From: Pigoraptor vietnamica
Taxonomy: Eukaryota > Opisthokonta > Filasterea
DNA length: 39,635 nucleotides
Reading direction: 5' to 3'
Assembly: GCA_943704525.1 (NCBI GenBank)
Contig: CALSCQ010002074.1
Span: 1-39,635, forward strand
Below are positions 1 through 12,954 of the stretch, one piece after another; the stretch's first letter is position 1; each line of letters starts with the position of its first letter. Made by a program: the position numbers and the translations under genes. Below the pieces are notes generated by a model. It saw only the letters and a list, made by a program, of their open reading frames with translations, made no database searches and had not been told where the DNA came from.

Positions 1-49
1 CCCCCTCTCTACGCACACAATCCACGCCCACCGCCCATGTTCTCCACAG

Positions 50-846
50 CCGTTGCAGTCTGTCCAGTTTGCGAATGACTCACTGGAGGTGGGAATGACA
101 CGCGATTCTGTGGTGGCCGCGTTCGTCCGCGGTATCATGTTGACATTAGTGGGCCCGGCAGTGCAGCATCCACGCAACTCACACACACACGCACCGCTTC
201 CACTCAAAAGGCGCGCTCGGACCCTCCTCCTCTCGACGAGACGCTTGCCAAGTACGTCATCACGCAGGTCTACCCGATGCTGCAGATGACGGTCGGCGAC
301 GAGCGCACGCGCAAGGACATCAGGAAGGCGACGGCGGACATTATCTTCTACATCTCCGCGTCGAACTTTGTGATTGTCTTCTCGCGGCTGCAGGCAAAAC
401 TGCAGGCGCTGACGACGTCGAATGAGGAGGCGCCCGACGTCACCGAGCTCGTCCTCATCGAGCACTGGAACATGAACAGCAAGCGGCTGGGCGATGTGAT
501 TGACGGTGGGTGTTTCGTGGCACCGCACGTGTGTTGAGATCGCTTGTGCTGTGAAGCTAGCCGAAAGCTGCGCCGCGTGGAGAGGATGAAGCAGCGTCGC
601 AGTGGACGAGGGGATATTATGTTACGAGCTGTTCGCTTGCGTGGCGGACCCCAAATGGCTCACGTACCTTCGGTGCTGCGCAACCATAGAGTTTGCCAAC
701 AAGGCCAAGTCGCTCAAGAAGCACGTGCTCTACGCGGCCGCGGCGTCCCTCCGCAAGTGCGTGTGGAACTGGATCGAAGATCACCCGTCCGAGTTTACGA
801 CGCTGTGCGCGTCATCCAAGCGGCTGTCGGGTGAGCCTCGTTTCCC

Positions 847-913
<67 letters not shown>

Positions 914-3900
914 TTTGTGTGTGTGTGTGTGTGTGTGTTTGTGTGTGTGTGTATTTTGGGGGAGGGGGCGGGCAGTTGTGGTGGAGTATGTGGTCGAATC
1001 TGTTCCATGGGACTGCACAGCCGCTCACCATGTGCGCGCGCAGCCGGTTGCGAGAAGCTCTTCACGATCTTCGACGGCATGGCCGACAGCAGCAAGAAGA
1101 AGACGGCGTACTGGCCGCTGCAGATGCTCCTCCTCGTCCTCTGTCCGGACATTCTCCTCGGGGTCTCGACGCACGAGAACATTTCGAAGGAAAACGAGGC
1201 GAAGGTCCGTGAATCAGAGAGACAAAGTGAAAGAGGAGAGAGGATGAGTGGAATGAGTGTGTTGAAGCGACTCATGCAGTCAAAGCATGCTGACACTTTG
1301 GGGTGCCGTCGCCGGCGACAAGCTGTGCTCATCACATCGATTGATATTGCAGGAGAAGTTCATTGACGGTCTGCGCAAGTCCCTCTCGGGTTCCAAGATG
1401 ACGGACGTCGCCGCAATCGCCTTTGTCGACATTTGCAAGGCATCGACGTACATTGCGAAGGAGACCAAGTCGGCGCTGCGGTACCTCGTCCCCTCGGTGG
1501 AGACGGAGCTCAAGGTGCGTGCGTTGATGCAGCGCGGGGCGTTAGTGCACGCATGGAAACATTTGTGTGTGCGAGAGTGTGAGGTGTGCGAGTGTGTGTG
1601 TGTGTAGGGGGTGCATGGTATTATCCCTATATGCAATTATTCAAACATCGGTCCACTAGCGTCACGCACTCACTCGCACCTTTCCTCTGCGTCGCAGGCG
1701 CTTCTCTTCAACCCATCGAAGATATACACCAACGCCGACGGCGAAACGGACGAGCGGCTCATGATCGACTGCCTCATCTCGTGTTTCCGGCTCAACCACC
1801 GCAACACGATCGGCTCCCTCTTCTCCCAGTGCCTGGAGGATGCGTCGCCGCCCATCTTCAAGCTCGTCCTCGTCAAGACGCTGCGGCTCATTGCGAAAGA
1901 GGTGCGTGCGCCTGCTTTTTCTTCTAATGTGCTCACGACATTGCGCATGGTTCCATGCTAGCGGACCCGCTCCCGCACGCACACGCGATTGTGTCTCGGC
2001 CGATGCGTGTGCTTACGTGTTGTTCGCTGCCAATTTGCAGGCGTCGCGGCTGCCGTGGAACCCGACGATCGACGTGACGTACAACAGCGTCTCGAAGCCC
2101 CTCCGCAAACTATTCCAGGCACGTGACACCTGAATTGAATTGGAGCCATGCGTTGCCTGGGGCGTGTTGCGACAAGCCAAGTGGCTCATCTCGCCGCTGT
2201 TGTGCATTCAACGCCCTGAATTGGATGCGGTAGTGCGTCCCTCAAAGACGGGTTGTGTGTGGAGGCAGATATCGCCGCCCGCTGTCGTGTGCTTTGATCC
2301 GCAGGGGTTGTGTGTTTGTTTCCAACGAACCGGAGTGGCTTATGTTGCGGTCGTGTGCTTGTGATCCAGGTGTACTTGCGCAAGGCGCGGCAGCACGACG
2401 CGCTGAAGAAGAACGCCGGCAAAGGGAAGGACAAGAAGATGGCGGAGGAGGCGATGGTCGACGGAGAGATCCTCCAGAAGATCATCGAGCTCTTCCACAT
2501 TGACCCGAAGCTCGCGATCGTGGTGGGTGCAGACTTGATGTCCCGTGTGCGTGTATTGTGTGACGAGTGTGTGTCTGCGTGTTTGAGCGTTTTCTGTATG
2601 GTCGTTTCATTTGAGTGCATGACGGTCGTGTTGGCAGAATAGGGGTGACCTAACCCTACCCCAACCCTTGCTTCGATTCTGCTAACTAACTAACTCTTCT
2701 CACCTGCAGAACCCGAACGCGGACGCCGTGACCATCCGCAACGACACGCGCGAGCTGCTCGCCGGCCTCACGTCGTGCATACAGGACGTCAACAACCCGG
2801 AGATCGCAGAGTCTGCGTGCGCGGCGCTGCTGGAGCTGCACAAGCCCGTGTACATGGCGCAGTGGAACCCGCTCGACGTCATGCCCTCGTTCTGGGAAAT
2901 AAGGTGCGCCGAATGCGCACTTGCTGTTGAGCTTCGATGCAATTGCTGCTCCGTGATTCGCACCGGCGCTGTTGAGTAACGATGCGATTGCCGAGACCGT
3001 TTCGTTTTGCTCCCTTTGCGATCCCTGTGCGGCTGTTGCGCCGACTGATGTGCCTGTCGCTTTTTCCGAGAGCGTTGTGGCCCTTGTGCGTGTTTGCAAG
3101 AGTGGCAGTTGGTCCTTCAGTTACTCACCCACCTAGCTTAAGTGACTCAACACCTAGCTAACCCATCAACACCAAGCTCTAACGCACACCCCGTCCCTCT
3201 CCACAGCTCCCACGTAACGATCTCCATGGCGCTTCAGCTGATCACGAGCAAGGGCAACAGCACGTCGCAGCTGATGCAGTGGCTGCGGCGCATGATCCTC
3301 CACAGGAACGCCTTTCTCAAGATACACAAGGTGCGTTCTCTTTCTCTAATCGGGCGCGCCGATGGCGCAGAGACGATGGTCTTCTCACTTATCTTTCTCT
3401 GTGGGAATGTGAAGCGAACTCTATTCATTCTCTCGCACTCCTTGCCATCGTACTCAGCTGTGACCATCTCTGACCCTCTTGTCTCTCTCTCTCTCTCCGG
3501 ATAGGACACGGCGGCTGTGGGCAGCGACAATGACGTGCGCCTGCAGACGAACAACAAGCTCGAGGTTGCCTTCCTCATTCACCTGTGGAACCCCGACGTC
3601 GAGGTCATCTCGATGTCCGCGCGCACGTTTGGCGACCTCGTGGAGGAGGCCGATGTGCTCATGGACGCAGAGGGCGCGACCGTCGGCAGCGGTGGGTCCG
3701 GGTCGATTGTCGCCAACAGGGAAGTCTACCGAGAGCTCGCAAGCGCCGGCGTCCTCTTGACAGGTGGGTTGGCGAAAGCGAAGAGTCTGTGAGCGAAGCA
3801 TATTCCGGGTTCTCTTTTCACTCGTCGCCCTTTCCCTCGCATGTGCGGCTGTCTCACTCGCATACTATGCACGCAAAGTCCTATCCTGTGTGTGTTCGTG

Positions 3901-6328
3901 TTGCACCTTCCCTTGACATCCGTTTCCCTCCTCAGGTCGCGCGGCACAGCAGAAGCGCATCCGTACGCTGCTCCGCCGCATGGTCAACCAGACGCCGGGC
4001 AACGTGCAGGCGTGGGAGGAGACGTTCAGCCGATGGCAATCGATCACGGGCGCCCTCGTCGCTCACCAGGAGGGCGCGGCCGTCGCGGAGGTGGGTGTCG
4101 CTCGCGTCCACTGGCGGAGGCACCGTGTGCGCTCGTGTGTTTGTGCAACAAGACCGCTTTCTGCGTTGTTTTTGTGTGTGGCCGGCCACCGTATTGTCTT
4201 CAACCCCATTTCCTCTCTTTCGTTATTGTTCCTAATCCTATTTCGTCGCAGGTCGAACGCAAGAAACCTTTGCCGAAAATGACGATGGCGACGCTCAAGA
4301 GCATGCAGCTGCAGCGCTCGGAAGACAACCTGTCCAAGCTCACGTTCAGCGACAGGGACTCGCAGGAGGTACGTGCGCGCAATGCGTGCGTGATAGCAAG
4401 GGAACGCTTCGCAGTGCTTGTCGTTGTCACCCTCTTGTGTGCTCCGATGAAGTGGAGGCTTATTTACCCTCCTCCCAACTGTTCTTCTTCTGACAGATGC
4501 AAACTGAGTGGGCGAATATGACGGGCTTTCTCTGCGCGCTCGCCGGCGTGTGCCTCGTCACCAGCGGCACGCGCGGCCGCACGACTTCCGTCGCATCGAC
4601 GTCGTCTCCGTACACCGACATGAAGTCGTTCAAGGAGACGCTCTCGCGCAGCAGCAACGCGTCGTCGCCCCTTCGCAACTGCAACAAGTTCGTCTCAGAC
4701 CTCCTCAACCTCCTCGTATGCGGCAATTCGTCCGTTGGGACGTTTGTGCGAGAGACGGTTCGCGAGATGGTCGGCGTGGAGATGACCCCCGCGCTGTACC
4801 CCATTCTCTTTGCGCAACTGCACGCCACGCTCGAGGGCTTCTTTGGGGAGGGCGGGCAGGTGCAGCCCAACGATTCTGCGACGCTGTTCGTGGACCAGGC
4901 CATCTCGATCGTCAAGCACCTGCTCGAGAAGCGGCACGAGAACGCCGACAACCTCGCGCTCGCAGACATTGAGACACTCATGCAGACGTTTGTCCGATAC
5001 GTCCGGACGCTGTCAGTGTCGTCGGGCTCGGTGCGCATCCGGACGAAGCTGTGCCAGCTGACGGAGACGATGATGCTGCGCCGCGACCTCCTCTCGTTCC
5101 GACAGGAGATGAAGTTCCGGTGCAGGCTCGTGGACGGCCTCATGGAGTGGATGCGAGGGTTCGTCGCCGACTCGACAAGGTGGGTTACGTGCAGATCGGT
5201 GAAAGAGGAGGGGAGGAAGGAGAGGGATGGTGTGTTAAATGTGCGAGGAGAAATGTGAAAGGGGCCTGCAGCTGAGAGCACGAGACAGGCAATGTGACTT
5301 CTCGAGTTGCATTTGCGCCGTGTGCGTGCGCGTGCTTGTGTATCATGCAGTGCATCCTCACACGCGCCCCTTGCTTTCCCCGCAGCCGTCCGCAAGGCGC
5401 AAGCGACGACATCCCTGAGAAGATGTACCGCGACCTGGACATGGCGTGCATGAAGGCCATCGTCGCGCTGCTGTCAGGACTCCCGCTCCAGGTGGAGACG
5501 GACGGCACGGACGCCGACCCCATGGAGGCCAAGCAGGTCCTCTTCCTCAAGTACTTCACGTTCTTCACGAACATCATGAACACGTGCAGGGACGAATATG
5601 CGAAGATCGCCGACGCGCAGGGACCGTCGGCCATCGGCGCCCACATGCGCGAGTCGAGCGGCTCGTCCGGCCTCAGCGGCGACTCTGGCCTTTCTCGCCA
5701 AGTGTCGCAGGGCGGCCTCGGCATTGCCGCACGGGAGAGCATCGTGTCCGGACTCGGAAGCGCCCCTCCGACGCCGACGACGGGTGCGCCGCCGACGCCG
5801 TGGGGTGCGTCGCCGTCCTCTGGGAAGGTGGACGAGCACTTGAAGCAGCACCTGTTCCAGCTGCGCGAGTCGACTATCCTCGCCATGAGCAATCTCCTCA
5901 GCGCGAACATTGACACGGGCCTCACGCACTCGATCTCGATGGGCTACCACGACGATCTCAAGACGCGGACGGCGTTTATGGAGGTGCTGACGAACATTCT
6001 CCGCCAGGGGACGGAGTTTGACACGCTCGCCGACACGGCCCTCAGCGACCGCTACGAGAAGCTGCTGTCGCTGCTGCTGGAGGACGAGTTTTCAGTGGCG
6101 ATGGCACTTTGCAATGCCGTCCCACACGCCGAGGCAGACGACCTCGTGCGTGTGCTAGCGCGCGTGTTTGCGGCGAAGGGCCGCCTTGCCCCTCTCATCC
6201 AGTGCCTCGTGAGGGACGAGGTCGGCGTGACGGAGTCGATGGAGACGCTCTTCCGCCGCAACAGCGCCACGTCCAAGATGCTCTCGCTCGTCTTTAAGGT
6301 GTGTGATTGTGCGCGAGTATGTGTCTGA

Positions 6329-6414
<86 letters not shown>

Positions 6415-9377
6415 TCGCTGTTTCGTCGACTCAAACGTGCGAATGAGTGAGTAACTGCTGTGTGCAACAAGCTCTCCTCATCTGAACCCACCTGTGCCTA
6501 ACGCGCAGATGTACGGCACGGATTACCTGCGCGCGACAGTTGAGCCGCTCGTGACGGAAATTGGCATCTCGAGCAAGTCGTTTGAGATTGATCCCGACCG
6601 CATCAAGCCCGAAGAGTCGCTCGAGGCGAACCTGAAGCACCTCACCGAGTGCACGTCGCGCTTCTTCAAGGCGTTCCTCAACGGCCGCGACCGCTTCCCC
6701 CGCTTCCTCCGCACGGTCCTCGCACACCTCGGCGACGCCGTGTGCGCGCGTTTCGAGGACGCGCGGCTGAAGGGCGTCGGGAGCGCCGTCTTTCTCCGCT
6801 TCCTCAACCCGGCCATTGTCACGCCGGACACGTTCGGTCTCCTTCCGCCTGGCTTCAGCATCACCCCGCAGGCGCGGCGCGGCCTCACGCTCATCTCGAA
6901 AGTGCTGCAGAACCTCGCGAACGAAGTGCGCTTCAGCAAGGAGAGGTACATGCTCGGCTTCAATGACTTTCTAGAACGACACACGGCGGAGAGCCAGGTG
7001 GGCGCTGCGTGCGGAATGCGTGTGTTGACTTCGACTGCGTGAAGACGGCTCTGCGCGCGGAATGCGTGTGTTGACTTCGTGTGCGTGGGAGACGTTTGTG
7101 TCAGTATAGTTGGTCTCATTTGAGCTGATGTCGTCAGTGTGCGTTTTTTGTGCCACCATTGGTGCGCCCTTTCTTTCTTCTTTAAGCAATATTTCTTATT
7201 TACTTATCCGTTGTTGTTTTTGTTCTGTAGGACTTTTTCAAGTACGTCAGCACAATGCCCGAGGGCACGGACGACGGCGCGCAGGACGCCCTCGGTGAGT
7301 GTGACGCGCACTACACTGTCGCTCGCGCACAGGCGATAATGCAACCGATCACGCACTGCACCCGAGTGTATTGCACGCATATGCGCACAGCACAGCACAC
7401 GCATGTAGCAAACACACGCCCTTAGTTCGGACAACACAAACACACCCACACCCACACCCCCCCCCCCCACACACACACACTCGCGTAGTGTTGCCCTGTG
7501 CCCCTCCACGCCTCGCCGCTCACGCCGTCCCAAATGGCAGCGAGCGGTGACTTTGTGAAGGACGAGGACTACGCCTTCCTGCACCAAGTGCTCCACGGCA
7601 ACCTCGAGCGCATCGGCGTCGAGCTCAGCACGAAGCGAATAAGCGGGACGGGGACCGCCGGGCGCAGCGGCGGTGCGTCTCTCCGACGCCCGTACGACCG
7701 CCTCGCGACGCTTCTCGCGCAGCTGGGGCCTCCGCCGGAGCTGACGAAGACGGCGCAACAGAGCGTGTCTGCGAACGCGGGGTCGTCGGCGCACGAGGAA
7801 TTCATGAACCGCTTTGCGCGGCAGAAGACAGACTCGATCAAGCAGAAGAACGTGTTTTACCAGATGGGATCGTCCAAGGCGAAGCGGCCCGTGTTCTACT
7901 ACGTGGCGCGCCGCTTTTTCGCGGACTCTGCGGACCACGAGCTGCTGATCTACTACATCCTTCTCACGCTCAGGCCGAGCGTGTCGAAGGTGGGGGATGT
8001 CACGTGCGTTCGACTGTGTACGGTTCTCTGTATCTCCGCTTACTCGCCTTCGCAGGAGTCACACGCACACAGGCGCTCTCCCACTCGTTCGTCTTTGGGT
8101 GCCCGCACGTGATGCTTACCCTAATCTTTACCTCTTGCGGTTTGCAGCCGTTCGATGTCGTGCTGGACATGACGCTGTTCGGTCGCGAGCACGAGCCCCG
8201 TCCAGACTGGCTGCAGCGCCTGTTTGCCGTCGCCCCGCCCGACTCGCTGAAGAACCTCGCGACGGTGTACGTGCTCAACGCCAACCCGCACTTGCACCAG
8301 TTCAGCAAGCGCATCTCGCGCATTCTCGCGGAGGCGAAGGCCGACAAGAAGTTTGTCTTCGTCGACGGACTGGCGAAGCTCGGCGAGTTTATTGCGACGA
8401 ACGAACTCCACCTTCCGTCGTCGACCGTGTCGATGGAGGACGGCGCCAAGGTGCGTGCACGCGCGATCGTCTGCTTGCAGTCCTAGCGTCCCTTCGCACT
8501 CGACGCGAAAGGGCCCTGTCTTGTCATTGCAGCGTCCGCTGAGCGTTGGGCTGTTTTGCCGCGCGCAGGTGTTCCAGAACGTGTTCCGCCAGCACGGCAG
8601 CAATAACCGCGGGCGCACTCCCGTGACCGTCCGCGTGGGCGCCGAGGCTGTCTTTGTGACCGAGTCGGAAAAGACAAAGGTTCGCATCGTACGCTGCGTG
8701 TTTTCCGATGAATTTTCCGAATTTGTTACGCAACAGGGAAGGTGCTAAAGCCTGTTTGCTTTCCCGCGCACACAGGTGTTCGGCGTGCAGGCGTTTGTGA
8801 GCGACGTGTTCCGTGCGGAGGATCTCGAGGACGCCTCCCGCGGCGACGACGACACTGTCCACATCAAGGTGGAGGGCGGTGCGAACGACGTCATTCTCTC
8901 GGGGCCGGACGCCGAGGTCCTGTTTGGAGCGCTCAAGGTGGTGTATGGGCGTCTACGTGTCGTATGGATATGCGTGCGTGTGCGTGTGTGTGCGTGTGCG
9001 TGTGCAGTGCACTGTATCGAGCCTTGTTCTGACATCCACCGCCCATTGCACGCAGACGACCCTTGCGCGAGGACGCCTCGCCAAGCAACAGCAGCAGGCC
9101 GTTGCCTCCCGCAAGCTGCGGCCGAGCGACGTCCCCGGCACCATGCTCAACATGGCCCTGCTCAATCTCGGCAGCGGCGACCCGAGCCTCCGCCTGGCCG
9201 CGTATAACTTGCTGTACGCCCTCACGGGCACGTTCTCCTTCGACATTGAGGGACAGCTGCTGGAGGCCAAGGGTGCGTGCCGACTGCTGCTGTGCGCTTG
9301 CGTGCGTGCGTGCGCGCGCGTGTGTACGTGTGTGTGTGTGCGCGCGTGTGTATATGTGTGTGTGTGTGTGGGTGTGT

Positions 9378-9426
<49 letters not shown>

Positions 9427-12343
9427 GTGTGTGTGCGTATACGTGTGCTTGGCATATACTCACAGCTCGTCCACTCTGCCATCCAGGCCTTTGCATCCCC
9501 AGCAACAACACATCGTTCATCATCAAGGTCAGCGAGAAGCTCGCGGCGAACGAGCCGCAACTCACCCTCGAGTACCTCTCCGAATGCATCGTCGGCTTTG
9601 CGCGATCGACCCCCGAGCTCAAGCACCTGTGCCTCGACTACATGGCGCCGTGGCTGCCGAACCTCGCGCGCTACTGCGTCGAGTCGACGGAGGGTGGGAC
9701 TGCGTCGGCGCCCGTGGAGCTGAGGCGCACGCGCGAGATATTGCTCAGCCTGATCGAGATGACCATCAATGAGAAGGAGGTGCGTGGTCCCGTTACATCC
9801 GTTACTCGTGCGATCTGCTGCGCTGACCCATCGTCTCTGGATCTGCGCACACGCTCACGTGCAAACGAATGTGCGAGTCTCCTGTGCTTGTGTGCGCCGG
9901 TGTCGATTGCCATTTGCTCACGTGCAAGGGACCGTCGCGCGCACACACGCAGATGTACCCGGCGATGCAGGCCAAGGTGTGGCACGTGATCGGCCGTGTT
10001 GAGCCCCTCCTCGACGTTGTTCTGGACTGCTTTGCGCAAGTCGCCATCAGCGGCGGACTCGGCACGCCGCGCTCTGAGATACTCGCGGAGACGACCGTGA
10101 CGCTAGCGTCGGCCACGCTGCAGCTGGTCGCGCAGAAGGTCGTTGGGAAGCTCCGAAAGGTGTGTGCCGTTTGACTGCCGTCGTTTTTGTTGTTTCCTCT
10201 TCGTGTGTTCCGTACAACGTGTGTGCAAGAATGTGGGAGTGAGAGTGTTCTGCATTCATACATCATCGATGGCCCTACGATTTTTCACACGACCCCCTTT
10301 CACCACAGGCCGTGGAGGACTCATCGCACAAGGTCGCCACTGCGCTTGAAGAGCACCCGGCGTGGGTCGAAATCTCCGTTCTCACGCGGTTCGCCCTCAT
10401 GCTATCGTTCAACAACCGCCTCGACGTCCTCGAAACGGCGCCGGACCTTCTCCACATTGCGACGATGCTCGTTGCGTCCGGACCCCTTCTCATGCGTGCG
10501 TCCGTGCACGGGCTTGTCGTGAACATCGTGCAGTCCCTCTGCACGACCCTCCCCAACCTGCCCGAGGACGTCAGCCGCACGCTTCGCCTCCAGCTCGCCG
10601 AATTTGCGCAGCCCAAGTACCACCTTCTCTTCGGCATTAGCTCTGCGGGAGGGAGCGCCGCGACGGCCGCATTTGACATTGCGCACGCGCGCACGGAGAA
10701 GGGCCTCGAGCGCATCAGCCTCAACTCTGCCGAGACGATCGTCGGCGCGTTCGCGGACATTGTCGACGCGATTGCGCCGCACCTCCCTCCGAACCGCGCA
10801 TGGCACGCACGCTGGCTGGACCTCACGCTGAGGACCGCGCTGCAGCCGAACCCCGCGCTTCAGCCGCGCGCGTTTGTTGCGCTCGGCGTGCTTGCGAGGA
10901 CGGTCGATGACGAGCTCGTCAGCAAGGTGCTGCGGACGCTTGGGGACGTGCTGAACTGGGGCTCGGTCGACCCTGACCTCGTGTCGTCGATTCTAATGTG
11001 CCTGACGCGCATGCTTGCGCTGCTGCCGAAGGAGTCGCGCTTCCACGCCATCATTTTCTGGGTCGCGATCACGATTGCGCAGATGGGCGACCAGCAGGTG
11101 CGTGTTCTGTGTGCGTCGATGTTTATTATCTGCGGTCGTGCGTGCGTGTGATTGTATTTCGCCTTCGTCGTCCTCTCGTCATACACTGCACCTTCCAACC
11201 CTCCACACACTCACCTCTGTCTTATTGCGGTTGTCTCAGGCATTCCCCGTGGCGCTGTCTCTCCTCGAAGCGACGCTGCGCACAAGCGACGGCCTCGGCC
11301 TGTTTGAACGCGCGCCCCTCGAGACCATCCTGCTTGCCGCCCGCCAGCCGTTCGAGGCCGTGTGCGCCAAGATTGAGGCTACGGTGGGGCTTTCGTTCAA
11401 GACGGACTTTGCCTTTGCGACGGCCACGAGCATCGTCAAGGGCTTCAAGCACCCCATGCCAACAACAAAGGTGAGATTGCTTGGGATTGCGTGCACTGTC
11501 TTCTGCGCACCATGCATGCGCTGTCTGTTGCATATGCCCCATTTCTGCTGTTGTCGACTTTGCCCCTGACACTGTCCCCACGATCCACACGCAGGGTCTT
11601 ACGTCACGCGTGCTGGCGTGCCTCGTCGACATTCGCCGGCGCACGGGCGCGTCGGGTAGTGGCGGCGCGTCCACGTCGGCGCCCAGCGAACAGCACCGCG
11701 TGATCCCGCAGACGCTCGGGTACCTTGCCGTGGGCTTGCCCGTCTCGACGGACCTGCGACAGGTGGCGCTGCCGATGTCTTCCGAGTCCGAGCAGTACCG
11801 CGCCATTCTCGCGGCGTGCGGGGACGCGACGACGGCGCTCCTGCTGCTCGTGACGTCCGTCAACATGCTTTCGAGCGTGGAGAGCGACGCGCAGAAGCTG
11901 TTTATCTACGGCCTTCTTGCCGAGGCAGCGTCTGTGCACCGGGACATCTTCCCAGCCATGTGAGTGGACGGGGTTATGACCTTGCATTGCATGCATGTCT
12001 CTGTTAATCCTGTTGCTTTAGAGACGCCTTAAACGTCTGAGCACGCGCGCTAATCCTGACTGCGCTGCGCAGCCACGACATACTCGTGCCAAAGATTAAC
12101 AACGTCGTCGGCAGCACTTCGGACATTGCGACGCTGGAGGCCGTCCAGGCCATTGTGTACTCTGTCGTCCGCGAAAGCACGACCCCCGCTGCCTCGGCGG
12201 TGAAACGACCGAAGATTTCGCTGGTGGCGGACGTCGGTTTTCCGACACTGATGGACCCTGCCTCAATCGAACAACCGAAGAAGGCCACTCGCGATGCGTG
12301 CGCAAGGCTGTGCAGCGAGCTTGTCGCGCAGGCCATCAAGTAG
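50..12343 (+). CDS. NF1: Neurofibromin ortholog (Ras GTPase-activating protein), 5' end outside the window
   Basis: Neurofibromin switches off Ras by speeding GTP hydrolysis at membranes. I place 28 exons: 50-88 (tentative), 211-505, 603-830, 1044-1204, 1353-1514, 1698-1901, 2041-2118, 2370-2522, 2710-2903, 3207-3330, 3505-3763, 3936-4090, 4252-4368, 4497-5179, 5386-6298, 6509-6997, 7231-7294, 7541-7989, 8148-8450, 8569-8679, 8776-8937, 9056-9272, 9487-9779, 9953-10159, 10309-11097, 11240-11470, 11595-11959, 12073-12343. They sum to 7716 nt, or 2571 codons plus stop; human NF1 has about 2818 residues. From memory the protein matches human NF1 along its whole length, e.g. LDET, VFSRL, EWxNMTGFLCAL, GLPLQ, LLNLGSxDPSLR and HLTLE-like blocks. 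RasGAP lies at about window residues 1130-1412, with the arginine finger in LFRRNS near residue 1240 and FLRFLNPAIV. The Sec14-like region (FYYVARRF) is at 1557-1690, PH-like at 1690-1781, then helical repeats. The start codon lies upstream of the window. Confidence 0.95.
849..952 (+). repeat. Compound (CT)n-(GT)n microsatellite in an NF1 intron
   Basis: An uninterrupted CT tract of about 60 bases (849-911) is followed after TTT by an interrupted GT tract up to about 952. It sits in the intron 831-1043 and begins 18 bases after the donor. Confidence 0.95.
2119..2369 (+). other. Probable GC-AG intron in the NF1 gene
   Basis: The exon ending KLFQ (CAG at 2116-2118) must leave in phase 0 to join GTG TAC at 2370 after an ordinary CCAG acceptor. 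The first intron bases are GCACGT, so the junction reads CAG|GCACGT, which fits the minor GC-AG donor consensus. The nearest GT (2123) would break the frame of the next exon. The two flanking exons align with neighbouring parts of human NF1. Confidence 0.65.
6331..6411 (+). repeat. Pure (GT)n microsatellite, about 40 units, in the RasGAP-splitting intron
   Basis: About 81 bases of perfect GT repeats lie in the intron 6299-6508, close to the donor. It is the longest perfect dinucleotide tract in the window and splits the RasGAP coding region just after the arginine finger exon. Confidence 0.97.
9352..9440 (+). repeat. Imperfect (TG)n microsatellite in an NF1 intron
   Basis: The intron 9273-9486 is almost wholly G/T-rich (GTGCGTGC, GTGTGT, GGGTGTG runs), with the longest TG run at about 9379-9424. 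Confidence 0.9.
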
Positions 12344-12764
12344 TCTTCGTATCGGAGGCCGCAGGAAAAGGCCCACGCACTGCTCTTATGTGGGAGATCG
12401 TTTTCCCGCACTCGCGCGTTTTCTCGTTTGTCAAACTGCGTGCGGCGTTTGTGCGTGCGGAAAGTGCGTGTGCGTCTGTTGCGCGCCAATACACTCGCGT
12501 CTTTGCAGCGAAGCCGAAGTTTAGGATGTTCTTTTAAGCTCTTATGGTCGGTTGCACCTCGGAACGGACGCGCTTCTGAGAGCTATCCGGTGGGAGGTGG
12601 ACGTCGCTTGCAAGTGAATGGAGGTGCGGATGAAATGGTCTAAAATGGTTGTGTCCGGACACGCCTCTTCCTATGGAAAATGTATGGGACCGAACTTTAT
12701 TTCGCTTGATTTTCACATTGTTTACCTGGCGAGGTGTCTGTGTCACCCGTGGTCCCGGCACACG

Positions 12765-12817
<53 letters not shown>

Positions 12818-12954
12818 CACGCGCACACACAGGGTGCGACACAACGTCCCGCACGCACACACAGCACACGCACCTTACATGCGAATTTCAATCCGGCTCA
12901 GTAAACGTCTCCGGGTCAACCGTGAGCCTCGGTCCTTGTGCGTCCGTCGCAACC
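12344..12954. other. Spacer between the NF1 stop and the CAP-like gene
   Basis: This 611 bp spacer holds the NF1 3' flank and the 5' flank of the next gene. I see no credible gene. A (CA)n tract of about 50 bases lies at 12764-12814. An in-frame extension upstream of 12955 exists but runs through that repeat, so it is not taken as coding. Confidence 0.7.
12762..12814 (+). repeat. (CA)n microsatellite upstream of the CAP-like gene
   Basis: About 22 CA units follow CACGCACG, roughly 140 bases upstream of the chosen start codon. It would encode a Thr/His run in the extended open frame, typical of spurious translation. Confidence 0.95.

Noticed and set aside
781-1335. Open frames on both strands through the (CT)n and (GT)n tract
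   Set aside because: Dinucleotide repeats are open in all frames. This is intron sequence flanked by good splice sites.
2643-2670. Telomere-like CCTAACCCTACCCCAACCC in an NF1 intron
   Set aside because: It is a short imperfect match near the acceptor with no array. It is best explained as a branch-point and pyrimidine-rich region.
12649-12954. Upstream extension of the CAP-like gene from an earlier ATG
   Set aside because: It would translate a (CA)n repeat into Thr/His and hide the signal peptide that starts at 12955.
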